64,000 bases of DNA, taken from positions 58,434,820 to 58,498,819 of the forward strand of contig CM066315.1 in NCBI GenBank assembly GCA_033807775.1. The letters run 5' to 3'. The position numbers and the translations under genes were made by a program. Below the pieces are notes generated by a model that was not told where the DNA came from, searched no databases, and saw only the letters and a program-made list of their open reading frames with translations. This document shows, one piece after another, positions 12,240-23,220 of this stretch (position 1 is the stretch's first letter; the number at the start of each line of letters is the position of its first letter). Source of the stretch: Saussurea involucrata (Eukaryota; Streptophyta; Magnoliopsida; Asterales; Asteraceae).

Positions 12240-12896
12240 CACATCGATTGTTGGGTCTCGCTGCTGCAAAAATATCGTGGAACAGACACGAGGTGGACCA
12301 TGATGCTCAGTATTTTCTTTCACTACATGGTGCTTGAGCATCAAGGTCCCGTCTCCGTAGCTAGCTCATGCAATGGCGTGGAAGGGGTTTCTTGGGCTCT
12401 CCTCGATGTGGTATGTAAATCGTTTTACTCTTATTTTATTTAAGTTGTTTTGTTGCTAACTAAGTTGTCTAATATTGTAATATTTCAGGTGTACATCCAT
12501 ATATGCATTCATCCCAAACATTGGCTGCTCGGAGTGTTTGAGCTTGACGCTATGACCATGACCATATATGACAGCGACAGTGCCAGTCTCTTCAGAGACC
12601 AATTGGATGACCAGATGAGAAGGTTTAAAGTTGTGCTATATGACTTCTTTTGCCGGGTCAAGGACACGAGGCGTCGCGATAGGACACATGTCTTTCGCCA
12701 TAAGTTCGCCAACAATACACCCCAGCAGGCCGGGATTAATGCGGATTGCGGTGTCTGGGTATGCCGTAATGCCAGGATGTTGAAAAATAACGATGTGGTA
12801 TGGGTACACCCTGACCACACCGAGGACGAGGCCAATAAATTTCACCAACATATGGCGGAGTCCATTTATGAGCATTGTCAAATAGTGCAACGTTAG
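12240..12896 (+). pseudogene. Ulp1-like (C48) cysteine protease domain gene, 5'-truncated
   Basis: Two exons are visible: 12240-12410 after an acceptor tatag, and 12489-12896 after atatttcag; both splice in phase 0. Exon 1 gives HIDCWVSLLQKY...TRWTMM. Exon 2 gives the protease core with PKHWLLGVFEL (catalytic His), TIYDSDS (Asp) and GINADCGVWVC (Cys). Proteases of this fold cleave SUMO-type conjugates, and such domains are often carried by plant MULEs. Upstream exons are lost where an LTR begins 80 bp to the left, so a functional product is unlikely from this copy. The catalytic residues are intact, which suggests the truncation is fairly recent. The gene lies within a MULE, not in a host locus. 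Confidence 0.75.
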
Positions 12897-13461
12897 GTTG
12901 TCAAATAGTGCAACGTTAGGTTTTTCCAACACTAGTAAGTAGGTTTATGAAACTTGCGATAATCCTAATACAGAGATTATTGGATGAACAAAACATTTAT
13001 TTCTTGATTATTGGTGTATTGGTTCTTGTTGTCTGGAAGTGATTCATATGATGCAAAAATTGGTATTATGTAATGTAGAACAGTATCTATATTATAGAAA
13101 CTTGCATTTGATAGTACCATATAAATCTGATCTAAATTCTCATTAATTAGCTATGTTTGACTACTTAAAGACTAATTTTCTGCCTAATGAAAGACCTTTA
13201 TTCAAGAGCAGACGAATATTGCAATTACTTTTTCAGTCGAATCTTACAGGCTCTTTTCAAACGAATCTTGCAGTGAACTATTCAAACGAATCATGCAGGC
13301 AACTTTTTCAGACGAAATCTTTGACCATATCTGATGAAGAACATACATTTTCACGGCTATAAGTAGATGGCATGATGAAGTAGTAATTCACAACTTCCTA
13401 TCTATCTTTTATACATCCTCTCCTCATCGTTTACAAACACACTCTCGCTTTTCTTAACACC
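12897..13461. other. MULE spacer with short tandem repeats
   Basis: No gene is seen. At about 13220-13325 a word like TTTTCAAACGAATCTTGCAG recurs four times in degenerate form. The last 80 bp before the next ATG are pyrimidine-rich and may be the 5' untranslated region of the coiled-coil gene. Confidence 0.5.
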
Positions 13462-14034
13462 ATGGCTGGAGGTTCAAGATCAAGGGGGAACAGGTCGGCG
13501 AATGTGGCTGGAACTTCACGTTCGGGAGCCTACCAACCACTGAACGATAGAGCTCGCCGGAGTACCTGGAAGGTACCGGAAACAGACGAGGAGTGGACAA
13601 ACTGTGGGCGAACTGCGGCCGATTTTCCATTCACGCCTGAGGAGGAAGCAGACTGGGAGATGGCATCCGACAATTACTACTTCGATAATGGCATGAGAAC
13701 CCCACCAATGTATGATTTTATGCCGACGGGTCTTCGACAAAGTCAACGAATTACTCCCGCGGTGCAAAAAGCCATTGATGAGGCGAACGCCGATATCGAA
13801 AAGGTAAAGGGTATGTGGAACCATAACAGAGGGATTCAGCAGGGGAAAATGGAGTATCTAGCGGAGAAGAAACGAGAACTGGCCATGACTAGGGCTCACG
13901 TTCGGCAGCTGCAACGAGAGATTAAGGAAGCTGAAGAGGAACTAGAAGAACTCGAATCGGACTACATGGGAATGGAGGACGTGATCAAGGAAAAGGTTAA
14001 CTTGATCACTGGACTCCAGGACGCCTTCCAATAA
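13462..14034 (+). CDS. MULE-borne coiled-coil protein, 190 aa, function unknown
   Basis: The ATG is in good context (accATGG). Residues 1-35 are Gly/Ser/Arg-rich and probably disordered. Residues 40-90 are acidic with Trp and Phe. From about residue 98 to the end the sequence is rich in Glu, Lys and Leu with heptad spacing, a clear coiled coil (MEYLAEKKRELAMTRAHVRQ and on). No catalytic motif, signal peptide or membrane segment is seen. It lies between the Ulp1-like gene and the right TIR and points toward the TIR. The complete MULE at 29428-34402 also carries a small coiled-coil gene, though I see no close residue match between the two. A DNA-binding or accessory transposition role is only a guess. 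Confidence 0.6.
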   Translation: MAGGSRSRGNRSANVAGTSRSGAYQPLNDRARRSTWKVPETDEEWTNCGRTAADFPFTPEEEADWEMASDNYYFDNGMRTPPMYDFMPTGLRQSQRITPAVQKAIDEANADIEKVKGMWNHNRGIQQGKMEYLAEKKRELAMTRAHVRQLQREIKEAEEELEELESDYMGMEDVIKEKVNLITGLQDAFQ

Positions 14035-14199
14035 TAGATTTCTTTGTTTACCTGCACTGTATCCGTTTCAGTTGGGAAGATGATTTGCAATAATTTCTAG
14101 ATGATCTTGTTAATTAATTTCCTTGTTAAATAACTTAAAATGGGGAAAACATTTTCTTAAGTTAATTTATATATTAAAAACATTAAAATGGAAAGGAAA

Positions 14200-14567
14200 C
14201 AATACATTAAAAACCACATAAAATGATAACCTAAAAACTATAGGGACCATTAATGTTTTTTTAATATTGCCACAAACTTCAGGGGCCAAAACTGTAATTT
14301 CGGCATATCGCGGGACCACCGCGGGGTACCCTCGCAGGACATGGGCCAAAAGTGTAAACGCGGGCATTCTTGAGGGGCCAAACCTGTACCGCGGGCATTC
14401 TTGAGGGACCTCCGTGAGACTTTTTGGCCAAAACCGTATGACACGTGGGCTGGGGCCCGCGATCGCTGGGCCCACCGCGGAATTTTGTGGCATTTCGGTA
14501 AACTGAGCGAGATTTGTAGTATATTGGTAAGTCAAAGTCAAACTTGGGGTATTTTAATTAATTTCCC
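14200..14567. repeat. Right terminal inverted repeat of the MULE fragment
   Basis: A GC-rich arm with repeated cgcgggcattcttgaggg words and ccgcgatcgc, ending in the AT-rich terminus ATTTTAATTAATTTCCC. It has the same plan as the 380-bp TIRs at 29428-29807 and 34022-34402: terminal word, then repeated phrases of the type 'gggaccaaaagtgtaa', then CGCGATCGCG palindromes. Confidence 0.65.
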
Positions 14568-15545
14568 TAAAAAAATCAAAGAATCATCAGAATTTTGTAT
14601 ATTTAATTAGGCTCAAAAACTTTTATAATAAAACAAAACTGATTTAAGACAAAAAAATGAGTAAATGTAGAGGCCCCAAGAATCAATTTGTGTAAATGTT
14701 TGCATTACTTAATTTATAAACCAATATTGCTACAAGTAAAAACTTGAAAAAATATTCCGAGGCCCCCGACGATCGGAGGCCCTGTGCGGTAGAACACTTT
14801 GGAACACTCCTATGCACGGGCCTGCTAGCTGGTAGCTGATAAGCTAGCTGATGAAGAAGTACCGTTTGGCAAAACTAGCTTATGAACATGTAAAATGACC
14901 AAAAAGGACATCTTCAAAAAATTATCAATTATAATATTTAATTATATAATTAAAACAAAATTATAGCAATATAATAATGTAATTAATACAACCAATATAG
15001 TAAAGAAAAATTAAATAATATAACATGTTAATTAAAAGAATTTAAAATTTATTATTACATATATGCTATAAATTTTGAATTTGTTAAAACGAGTTTTAGA
15101 AAAAAAATATATATATATTAACTTATGATTTTAAATAACCATTACATATAATATAATATGAAAAAAAATAAAATAATAATTAAAAAGATAATAGCAATTG
15201 ATAATTAAAATATATTGTTTAATATTAAAAAATATATAAAAATAATTTATATGATCAATAATAACTCTAAATAATTAAAAATTAATATCAATGTATAATT
15301 AAAAGTTAATTTAATAATTTTCAGTTAATATTAATTAATATTTATTAATCAATAATAATTAAATTTAAAATTATAATATTTATTTATAATAATAGTTAAT
15401 TAATAATAATGAGAGTAATATTGGAATATTCACAAAAAGCTACTGAAAAGCTACTACAAGTAACGTTTCAAAAAGATAGATTATGGTCATCGAAACATGT
15501 ACCAAAAATGTGTAATTTACTCTACAATTTAAATGATAAGTCTAA
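14568..15545. other. AT-rich spacer with MITE remnant
   Basis: Mostly A/T with no ORF of note. At 14821-14885 the text 'ctagctggtagctgataagc' followed by accgtttggcaaaactagct is of the kind seen at hAT-type MITE ends. A partly complementary stretch (aaaaagctactgaaaagcta) lies near 15434, so 14820-15480 may be an old MITE. No TSD could be fixed. Confidence 0.35.
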
Positions 15546-17455
15546 GGTCATCCGTAGCGGAGCTCGGGCTCACGCCAGGGTTCGTGCGGGTTCAAGCGGG
15601 AACGGGTACGGGGGGCTCGGGCTTTAGGGCGGGTTCCAGGCCCCGGGTTCTCCAACCCGTTGTTACCCGATGGCTTTTAATTTTTATTTAAATTTTTTTT
15701 AAATAAATTCAAATATGAACGTTTGGCAACGGTTACTTTAAAAAAAATTATTTTATTTTTCAATTTAATCACACTATATATAATCCTAACCATTTTATTT
15801 TTCACACAAAACAACTCTCTCATTCTCTCATTCTCTTCCATTCTCTTCCATTCTCTATATTTTAAACAATATGGATTCGCCACAACCCGGTTCACCGACC
15901 GCATCATCATCATCCGTAGACACCGACGAGTTGTTGCATCTACAAATGGAAATTTTTGTAGCCTTGGTTCGAGAGACTGCACAATTAATTTATGGTAGCA
16001 CCGCCTCATCGTCAAGAAGAGAGAGGGCCGCGAACATAGAAAGAGGTCGAGTAGCTGCAAACGAGCGGCTTATGCGGGACTACTTTGGCAACAACCCGGT
16101 TTATACACCGGATATGTTTAGGCGGCGGTTCAGGATGAGGAGGCAGCTATTCGAACGAATAATTGAAGATTTACAAGGACAGTATTCATATTTTACACTT
16201 CGGTTGGACGCCAGTTACAAAAAAGGTTTTTCTTCGATACAAAAGTGTACTTCCGCTATTCGGCAATTGGCGTATGGAGTAGCTGCTGACTCACTTGACG
16301 AGTACATCCGTATGGGAGAGAAAACGTCACGAGATTGCCTGCACCAATTCTGCACAGGTATTATTGAACTGTATGGTCAAAAATATTTACGCAAGCCTAC
16401 TTTTATTGATATTCAGAAGTTGTACGTCGCGCATGAAGCTAAACACGGATTTCCCGGCATGCTCGGAAGCATAGACTGTACTCATTGGGCGTGGGCAAAT
16501 TGTCCGGTAGCATGGCGAGGTCAATTCATGAGAGGTGGTCATGAGCACCCGACAATCATGCTAGAAGCAGTGGCCTCTCAAGATCTATGGATCTGGCACG
16601 CATATTTTGGTGTTGCCGGTTCCAACAACGACATCAATGTTCTCAATCAGTCGCCCATCTTCAACGATGTATATGATGGAAAAGCACCCGACTGCCCTTT
16701 TGAGGTGAATGGAGTCACCTACGAGCACAGATATTATCTAGCGGATGGGATATATCCGGAATGGACTACTTTCGTAAAATCATTTACGTGCCCACATAAC
16801 CCTAAACGACAAAAGTTCAAGTCCGCACAAGAAGCGGCACGTAAAGATGTTGAACGAGCTTTTGGCGTGCTTACAAACGTTGGCATATACTTCATAACCC
16901 GGCACGCGGATGGGAACCGACAAGATTGGGAAACATTATGTACGCTTGTGTCATATTACACAATATGATACTCGAAGACGAAGACCATGTTATTTGTGGT
17001 GGCGATGAAAACGACTTTTTCACGGATGATATCGAAACCCAAATCAGTGAGGAACAACGCGCGGCAAATGTTCGAGAAGTCAAAAACCGGGACACTCATA
17101 ATAACCTTCGGTCGGATTTGGTCGAACATATTTGGCGTATCCAAGTTCCCAACAATGACGACGAGTAGATTTTTAAATTTATTTTGTAATTTTTATTTTT
17201 AATGAATGATATGAATTTTTATTTTTATTATTTATCTTATTTTTATTATTTATCTTATTTTTATTTATTAAAAATATATAAATATTTTTATTTTGTTAAA
17301 TAATTAAATGTATAAATAAAAGAATTAAAAAAAATAAGGTGACAAAAGGGTTTGAGGGTATTGGTACTCCACTTTAGGATAAAGAGAGAGTAAGGAGAAA
17401 AGCTGATGTGACGCTGAGGTGGCAAGAGGATTTGAGGGTATGGGTACGGATGGCC
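15546..17455 (+). mobile_element. PIF/Harbinger transposon, TSD taa
   Basis: The ends are imperfect inverted repeats: GGTCATCCGTAGCGG at the left and, inverted, GGCCATCCGTACCC at the right. Both are flanked by taa (15543-15545 and 17456-17458), the 3-bp target duplication typical of this superfamily. A subterminal word tttgagggta.tgg/tggtac occurs twice near the right end. It carries a transposase gene with one frameshift and no second (Myb-like) ORF, so it is non-autonomous as it stands. Confidence 0.85.
15871..17168 (+). pseudogene. PIF/Harbinger (HARBI1-like) DDE transposase with one frameshift
   Basis: The first frame (15871 to about 16872) starts at a true ATG and has the DDE nuclease landmarks LGSIDCTHW (first Asp), YYLADGIYPEW (second Asp) and DVERAFGVL (Glu). 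Just after FGVL a single-base loss near 16871-16876 shifts the frame. The second frame continues with KRWHILHNPARGWEP and IMYACVILHNMILEDE and stops at 17166-17168. The parts together are about 430 codons, the usual size. The enzyme would cut and join the element's TIRs in the nucleus. The break removes the C-terminal part of the core, so the copy is likely inactive unless the missing base is a sequencing error. Confidence 0.85.
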
Positions 17456-17458
17456 TAA

Positions 17459-17768
17459 ATACCAAAAATGTGTAATTTACCTCCGATAATGGATGAAAAG
17501 ACAATGTCAAAATTAAACGGTTATGCGATTCAAACGTTGGGTCCCATTTTGAAGGCCGTTGCCTTCAAAATCGAGAAAGTCATCAGTCCAAAAACCGAAA
17601 CATCATCACTAATTACTAAAATCTCGAAGAATCCACTACCGCTTTCTTCAGTGAGAACAAATTGAAGATGTATTCCAAGTGATTCGGTCGAATTTAACGA
17701 AAACCAGACAACATATTCCAGAGATTTTGCGACGAATGTGTAGCAGAAGTAGAAGAAAAGGAGTTACA
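17459..17768. other. Upstream region of the F-box gene
   Basis: No gene. A 21-bp word at 17460-17480 is identical to 15500-15520 on the other side of the PIF element. An in-frame extension upstream of 17769 exists, but it has little resemblance to the family N-terminus. Confidence 0.4.
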
Positions 17769-19925
17769 ATGTCATCAGGCTCTATGGAGAATCAAAACCC
17801 TAACAAGCCATCACCGTTAAATTGGTCAAATCTCTGGCTGAAGAACGACAAAGTTCTCGATCATATCGTTTTTACTGCCATACGTCGTCGTTCCTTATCC
17901 AACAAACGGCCACCCACCGTTGATTCTGCTCCTCTACAACCTTCCATCAACACCAGCAAAACCCTAGCTTTTGGTTTCCCCCAAATTGTTGTATCTAACG
18001 ATCTCACTTCAGTCTTATCTGACGAGATACTCCTTCGCATCCTCTCGAAGCTTCCAGAAAGATCACAAAGGAACTCGAATTGTTTAGTTTCAAAACGCTG
18101 GCTGAATCTGCAAGGTCGCTTGGTAAGCTCACTTAGGGTTTTCGATTGGGATTTCCTTATATCTGGTCGTATGTTCTTTAGATTCCCTAATCTTATACAT
18201 GTCGATTTACTTCATGGAGCTATGGTTTCCAACATTAATACTACAAATTTGGGGATTTTGATCAATCATGAATTCGGGTCTTTTTCCATGGCTCCTGATG
18301 AATTTTTATTCGATAATCATTGTTTATTACCTGTTGATGAAGTTGATTTTGGTTTGAAAGTTTTGGCTAGTGTTTACCCCAATCTGCGAACACTTGTGGT
18401 TATGAATTGTAGTGAAATGGGGTTACTAAGTGTTGCTGAGGGATGTTCTACACTTCAAGAGTTGGTTTTGCATAGATGTAATGATAATGTATTATGTGGG
18501 ATAGCAGCATTTACAAATTTGGTGACACTGAAGCTGATTGGGGTTGTTGATGGGTTTTATAGGACTTTGGTTTCGGATAGAGGGTTGACCATTTTGGCAC
18601 AAGGGTGTAAGAAGTTAGTGAAGCTTGAGCTTCGAGGATGTGAGGGTGGTTATGAGGGAATCAAAGCGATTGGTCAGTGTTGTCAAATGCTTGAGGAATT
18701 GACCTTTTGTGATCATAGGATGGATGATGGGTGGTTATCGGCTCTTTCTTATTGTGAGAATTTGAAATCTTTGAAGTTTGTTTCTTGCAAGGGGATTGAT
18801 CGAGACCCTGATGTTGATGAGCACTTGGGGTTTTGCCCATTGCTCGAAAGATTGCATTTGGAGAGATGCCAGTTGAGAATTAAGCAAAGTGTCCGGGCGT
18901 TGTTTTATGTATGTCAAGATGTGCAGGAAGTTGTTTTCAAGAATTGCTGGGGATTGAATGATGGCATGTTCTTCTATGCGAATCTTTGCAGGTATATTTT
19001 CGCTTAATTTTTGTTGCCAATTTTTCAAAACCACTCGCGAGCTTTTGATCATTTGAACATAGGAGGGGTGGCAGCAATGGGTCAGGTTGGGTTCAGGTTC
19101 AACCTATTTATTGATTGGGTTGAAAATCTCAACCCCAACCCAACCTCTTACTTAAATGGGTTGGTAGCAGGTTGAGCTGTTTATGATTCTCTCAACCCAA
19201 CCTGTTAATTAAATGAGTTGAACCTAGGTTTCCCCATTTAATATTTAAAATTTTATATAAATAAAAAGGATTAACCTACTTAATTTCATGACAAATACAA
19301 ATAAAGTGTTCAATGTTTGAATAAAACACAAGTACAAAACCCCAAATGCAAATAAATTGTTCAAAGTTTCAATAAAACACAATCACAACACAACCCATTT
19401 ACATAAATGGGTTAGGCGGGTTGACCCATTTAACTTATATGGGTTGAAAATCTCAACCCAACCTGCTAATTTTGGGTTGGGTTCACGGGTTGGGTCACTT
19501 TTTGCCACCCCTAATTTTACATTTCAGCATTTTCATTTATTTTCTATGTGGTGAGGAGAAACGAAGACGTGTGTATGTGGGACCAATTACGAGATAAGTG
19601 ACGGGACCCACAAAATTGAAAACATAATGAATTGCTTCTAACTTGTGGTTTGTTTGATCACAGGAGGCTGAAGTTTGTGTCTCTAGAAGGATGTTCGAGG
19701 CTAACAACACAAGGTCTCGAGGCTGTAGTGCTTTCATGGAAGGAGCTCGAAAGCCTCAAAGTGATATCATGTAAAAACATAAAGGATGATGAATTTACTC
19801 CTGTGCTATCCGCTTTATTTTCCGCTCTTAAAGAGTTCCAATGGCGCCCATGTAACACATCTCTTCAGTCCACAATCCTCTCGTGTTCTGGTATGGGAAA
19901 ACGAGGGGGTAAATTCATCAAATAG
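17769..19925 (+). CDS. F-box/LRR protein, RNI-like (At5g07670/At5g51370 type)
   Basis: Exons are 17769-18991 and 19664-19925, giving 494 aa. The junction TGC AG/G AGG is kept by GT (18992) and CAG (19661-19663). The start at 17769 is chosen because WSNLWLKNDKVLD near the N-terminus is the usual beginning of this small plant family. An F-box follows (LSDEILLRILSKLPERSQRNSNCLVSKRW, about residues 80-115), then Cys-rich leucine-rich repeats (LVKLELRGCEGG, LKSLKFVSCKGID, LERLHLERCQL, LKFVSLEGCSRLTTQGLEA). The C-terminus GMGKRGGKFIK is typical. Such proteins bind Skp1 in SCF ubiquitin ligases and present substrates; the substrate is not known. The 672-bp intron carries a MITE. No break is seen and the gene looks functional. 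Confidence 0.88.
19064..19512. mobile_element. MITE (hAT-like ends) in the F-box intron
   Basis: Ends are AGGGGTGGCA at the left and TGCCACCCCT at the right. The interior is a series of ggGTTGggt / caacCCAacc words (for example gggttgaaaatctcaaccc twice), so the RNA could fold extensively. It fills most of the 672-bp intron. No clear 8-bp TSD was found, so the superfamily is uncertain. Confidence 0.65.
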
Positions 19926-20490
19926 TTTAATATTTTCACCAAATGTTCAAGATCCTGCTCATTTATTTGATAAATTCTTCAAGAAGTTTCAAGTTTCAAG
20001 ATTTTGAAACTGGAAACTGTGAGTTATTCAAAGTGAAGCAATTGAAGGGTTTGCTTTGGATGACAAAAAGGAAAGTTGATTTTTAGAGAAAATTTGCCTT
20101 CTTTTATATTGTGGCTGCTGATGCTTCTTCTATATATAATGTTTACTAATAGCATTCATTGTTAAAATTTTGGTAGATGTCAATCACAATCTAGCATTTA
20201 CCCTTTTGATTGCTAATCTCTCAAGATATTCACCGATTTACTGGGTTCGTTTGATTTGATTTGGCTTACTTTATTTGAAGCATAGACGGTTATAACGATA
20301 GATTTTTAGCTTGCAAATGGTGTTGCAAACGATCATCCGTTGTGCAAATTGTGGTATATGTCATGCTAAACATGTTTAAAGCATGTATTTCAGATATTTG
20401 TTGTCTAAATTTTATGGGATGTTTGTTGATATGTTTTGTCTTTCAGGTGATAGTTTTGCGTAATATTTTTAACTGCTAGATCGAACAATC
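19926..20490. other. 3' flank of the F-box gene
   Basis: This is likely the 3' untranslated region followed by AT-rich spacer. No ORF, RNA gene or repeat is evident until the MITE at 20494. Confidence 0.4.
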
Positions 20491-20493
20491 TAA

Positions 20494-21139
20494 GGGGTTG
20501 TTTAGCATTTGCTTACTGGGTAAGCACTTACCACCCTCACTTGCCTTGTTAGGTAACATTAAAATGGATTGCTTGTAAACATCTCCTAACCGGATAAGAT
20601 TCTTCTCCCTCACTTACCGAATAAGACTCTTGTTATTTGCATCGTCTCTTACTAAGTAACCCAGTAAACATCTCGTAGGCTGAAAGTTTGATTTTATAAA
20701 TGAGAATCATTTAAGATATAATTTTGAGACGATATCACTATGTATGTTGGTGGGTGATGTTATATAAGGGTATCCACCAAGGCACCAATGAAAAGAATGA
20801 TGGCTATGGCCTCTATGAGGTAACCAAAAGATTATCATGATTAATGGGCAGTTTATCAAACGTTTATAATGGTAAGTGCTTACCGGTAAATTCAACACTA
20901 TAATTGATTTACCGGGTAAGATTTTAGTCTACCAAAACGGTATCATACACTACAATTTTTCCGGTAAACACTAACCATGGTAAGAGTCTTCACTATCACT
21001 TACCGGGGTAAGACTCTCGGACTCTTGGTCCTTGCCTTAACTCCTATCGGGTAAGATTTTTGGCCCTTGTCATATTAATTCGGTAAGGTAATGTGACTTG
21101 GTAAGCACTTACCCGAGTAAGTGTTTGGCAAACGGCCCC
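20494..21139. mobile_element. Tourist-like MITE, TSD taa
   Basis: Left end GGGGTTGTTTAGCATTTGCT; right end, inverted, GGGGCCGTTTGCCAAACACT; both continue into TACT.GGGTAAG.. words. Flanking taa occurs at 20491-20493 and 21140-21142. The interior is filled with GGTAAG/CTTACC words in both orientations, so the whole 646 bp can fold back. No ORF. The 3-bp TSD supports a PIF/Harbinger-derived MITE. Confidence 0.78.
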
Positions 21140-21794
21140 TAAATGTATCTATCGCACAGGCATATTCAATGTTTGTTTTTCAAACGGGAACGTAAAATAA
21201 ATAGTAATTGTAAAGACTATTGTTTCATTAAAAATGTTGTATAAAAGGGCTTTTTTGTAAACATCCAAGTGTAGTAACTGTGCCCAAAATAATAGGAGTT
21301 TCAAGTCTTGTGGTGGAAGTTTAATAAATGGAAGTTGAAGTGGGTATTTTGTAAGTGTGGGATAAGGTATAAAATAGGCTCAAAACCCTAGGAGAAACAT
21401 TTTCTCTTGAAACTTGGTGTGTCGGCTGATTTTGTGAGAGAAAGGGAGAAAAGGAGCTCTTGAAGGTTTTGGTGCATTGGAGAGAAGGGTAATCAAATAT
21501 TGGAAATCAGAAGAAGGGTTGTTGTGGAATTCGTTTCTTGCAAGCATTTAAGCAGGTAAACTCTCAATCCATTTCTCCATTTAATCAGGTTGTTGATTGT
21601 AGAGTATTGAGAAGTTTAGTTTGATAAAAATAATGCCAAAGCTCTTGTGGAAGGTTTAAACTCCTATAGTATATGTTTAATTGATGCATATTGTGGGATT
21701 TGGTTCTAGAACGTTTCTGGTGGTTGTTTATTGCTTAATCATTACTTTGGCGGAGCTCAGGACGGGATTTCGGGTGAAAAACTCGAACAGCGCC

Positions 21795-22045
21795 CCGTCC
21801 GGAAACCTTCAGTAGAAGAAGGTGTCCGGGTAAGCACTCGGAGAACTGGTTGTCCGGATAGATGTGTTGTCCGGGTGGGTAGGTTGTCCGGATAGGAGTG
21901 TGGTCCGGATAGAAGTGTTGTCCGGATGGGTATGTTGTCCGGATGGGTATGTTGTCCGGATAGGAGTGTGGTCCGGATAGAAGTGTTGTCCGGATGGGTG
22001 TGTTGTCCGGATAGGCGAGTTGTCCGGACAATTGCTGTGTCCGGA
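21795..22045. repeat. CCGGA minisatellite in the 5' LTR
   Basis: About 14 copies of TCCGG in 250 bp, in the phrases gttgtccggatag, gtggtccggatagaag and tgttgtccggatggg. The 3' LTR counterpart (24940-25170) has fewer copies and one mutated unit (gtggtgcggatag). Confidence 0.9.
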
Positions 22046-22229
22046 TAATTGTATGACTTAGCTTATATTTATGCCTGTGCGTTCAGGGAAGTCGTTTGGG
22101 AGTCGGAACCAGCCTAGAGGAGAGAAGTAAGAGCATCAGGTGAGTTTTTCCAACTTAGTTTGGTGGTACTTGTTGTTTCTCATACCTGCATGTTTATTTA
22201 AGTTACGTTGCATATGAATTTCTTATGCA

Positions 22230-22570
22230 TGATGCGATATATATATATATATATATATGGGGGTGTGTTCCATATGATGCGGTGGTTTATATATGTACAT
22301 GGGGGGTGTGTGTCCCATATGCATGATGTGGTATACATGGGGGGGTGTCCCATATGCACGATGTGCTATACATGGGGGGTGTGTCCCATATGCATGATGT
22401 GTTATACATGGGGGCGGTGTGTCCCATACGAGATGGTACGGTATACATGGGGGGCGTGTCCCCTGTGGCGGAGTATGCTATATATGGGGGTGTGACCCAT
22501 ATGATATACGATTTATATTTATGGGGGGGGGGGGGTGTCCCATATGACGTGTTGGACGTGGACTATTTGG
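22230..22570. repeat. Second minisatellite in the 5' LTR
   Basis: About nine imperfect units of 28-36 bp with TATACATGGGGG(G)TG, GTCCCATATG and CATGATGTG. The counterpart in the 3' LTR is 25370-25660. The apparent small ORFs here come only from the repeat. Confidence 0.88.
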
Positions 22571-22948
22571 TGGATGTTATTCGCCCAACTTCTTGTTGAA
22601 TTATATATCTAACAACTTCTTTATATGAATGTTGTGGTGTGGTTGTAAATGAGGGATCTCACTAGACCTTGTGGTCTAACCCTCGCATTTTCAAAACTGA
22701 AACCCTTTTTCAGGTAAGCAGGTTAAGGGCAGTTCCTCTAGTGGCAAAGAGAAGGCGTGAGAGCGGGCATGGCTTGACATTAGTGGACTTCCTTTACATT
22801 TTTGCGAGTAGAAACTCTCAGTTGTAATTAGGGTTGTTTCGCGAACCCAAAGTTTTAAATTTTGATGGTGTGAACCTTGGGCCAAGTTTTGGCGATTTAT
22901 TATTATATATGTCTCGTTTTGGCATGTTTTGGATTGGGTTGTTACAGT

Positions 22949-22960
22949 TGGTATCAGAGC
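22949..22960 (+). promoter_or_regulatory. Primer-binding site, initiator tRNA-Met type
   Basis: TGGTATCAGAGC, 2 bp inside the 5' LTR end. It is the standard initiator tRNA-Met site of many plant LTR elements. Confidence 0.9.
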
Positions 22961-23220
22961 CGTAGTTTAAGGGATTTAGGTGACCGGATGGGCCTAAACT
23001 TAAACTGTAGAGTACAACTGAGAAAATAGGAAGGCCTAGGGAGACCTCACTGGGATGCGTACATAATAGGGTGGTGAAAACTATCATGTAAGGTAAGTTC
23101 GGGATTACACCTGGCCAGTGTAATTGCGAATTTACAGGTACATGACGGGGATCACTCTTGTCTTGTTATTTTTTGGACGGTTGTTAATCTATATTTTGTG
23201 TAATGTTTCAGTAGTTGAAA

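Larger units (their letters stand above)
12161..14567 (+). mobile_element. Right part of a Mutator-like element with accessory genes
   Basis: The right end is a GC-rich inverted-repeat arm that closes with GTATTTTAATTAATTTCCC at 14567. That is the same terminus as the complete MULE at 34402. Inside are a Ulp1-like protease gene and a coiled-coil gene, both on the plus strand. The left part, including any transposase and left TIR, is missing because the LTR at 10135-12160 replaced it. The possible right TSD copy is taaaaaaat at 14568-14576. Confidence 0.65.
21270..22946 (+). repeat. 5' LTR of the gag-only element
   Basis: Starts TGTAGTAACTGTGCCC and ends GGGTTGTTACA. A TATA-like box TATAAAAT is at 21368-21375. 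Two internal minisatellites follow: TGTCCGGAT-type units at 21795-22045, and units with TATACATGGGGG and GTCCCATATG at about 22230-22570. It is longer than the 3' LTR (1677 against 1619 bp), mainly through repeat-unit number. Confidence 0.92.

Noticed and set aside
12509..12932. Minus-strand ORFs opposite the Ulp1-like exon
   Set aside because: The plus strand has the catalytic motifs and splice sites; these are antisense shadows.
14167..14610. ORFs of up to 124 codons in the MULE end
   Set aside because: They fall in the GC-rich terminal inverted repeat and come from its repeated phrases.
21735..22031. Minus-strand ORF with regular IRTT/YPD units, possibly a repeat protein
   Set aside because: The periodicity is that of the TCCGG minisatellite, and the same ORF appears in the second LTR, so it is DNA-repeat driven.
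21795..22045. CRISPR-like array
   Set aside because: The units are directly adjacent with no unique spacers, and the DNA is eukaryotic and inside an LTR.
22208..22599. Plus-strand ORFs in the LTR (and again at 25202-25713)
   Set aside because: They arise from the 28-36-bp minisatellite and overlap each other in two frames.
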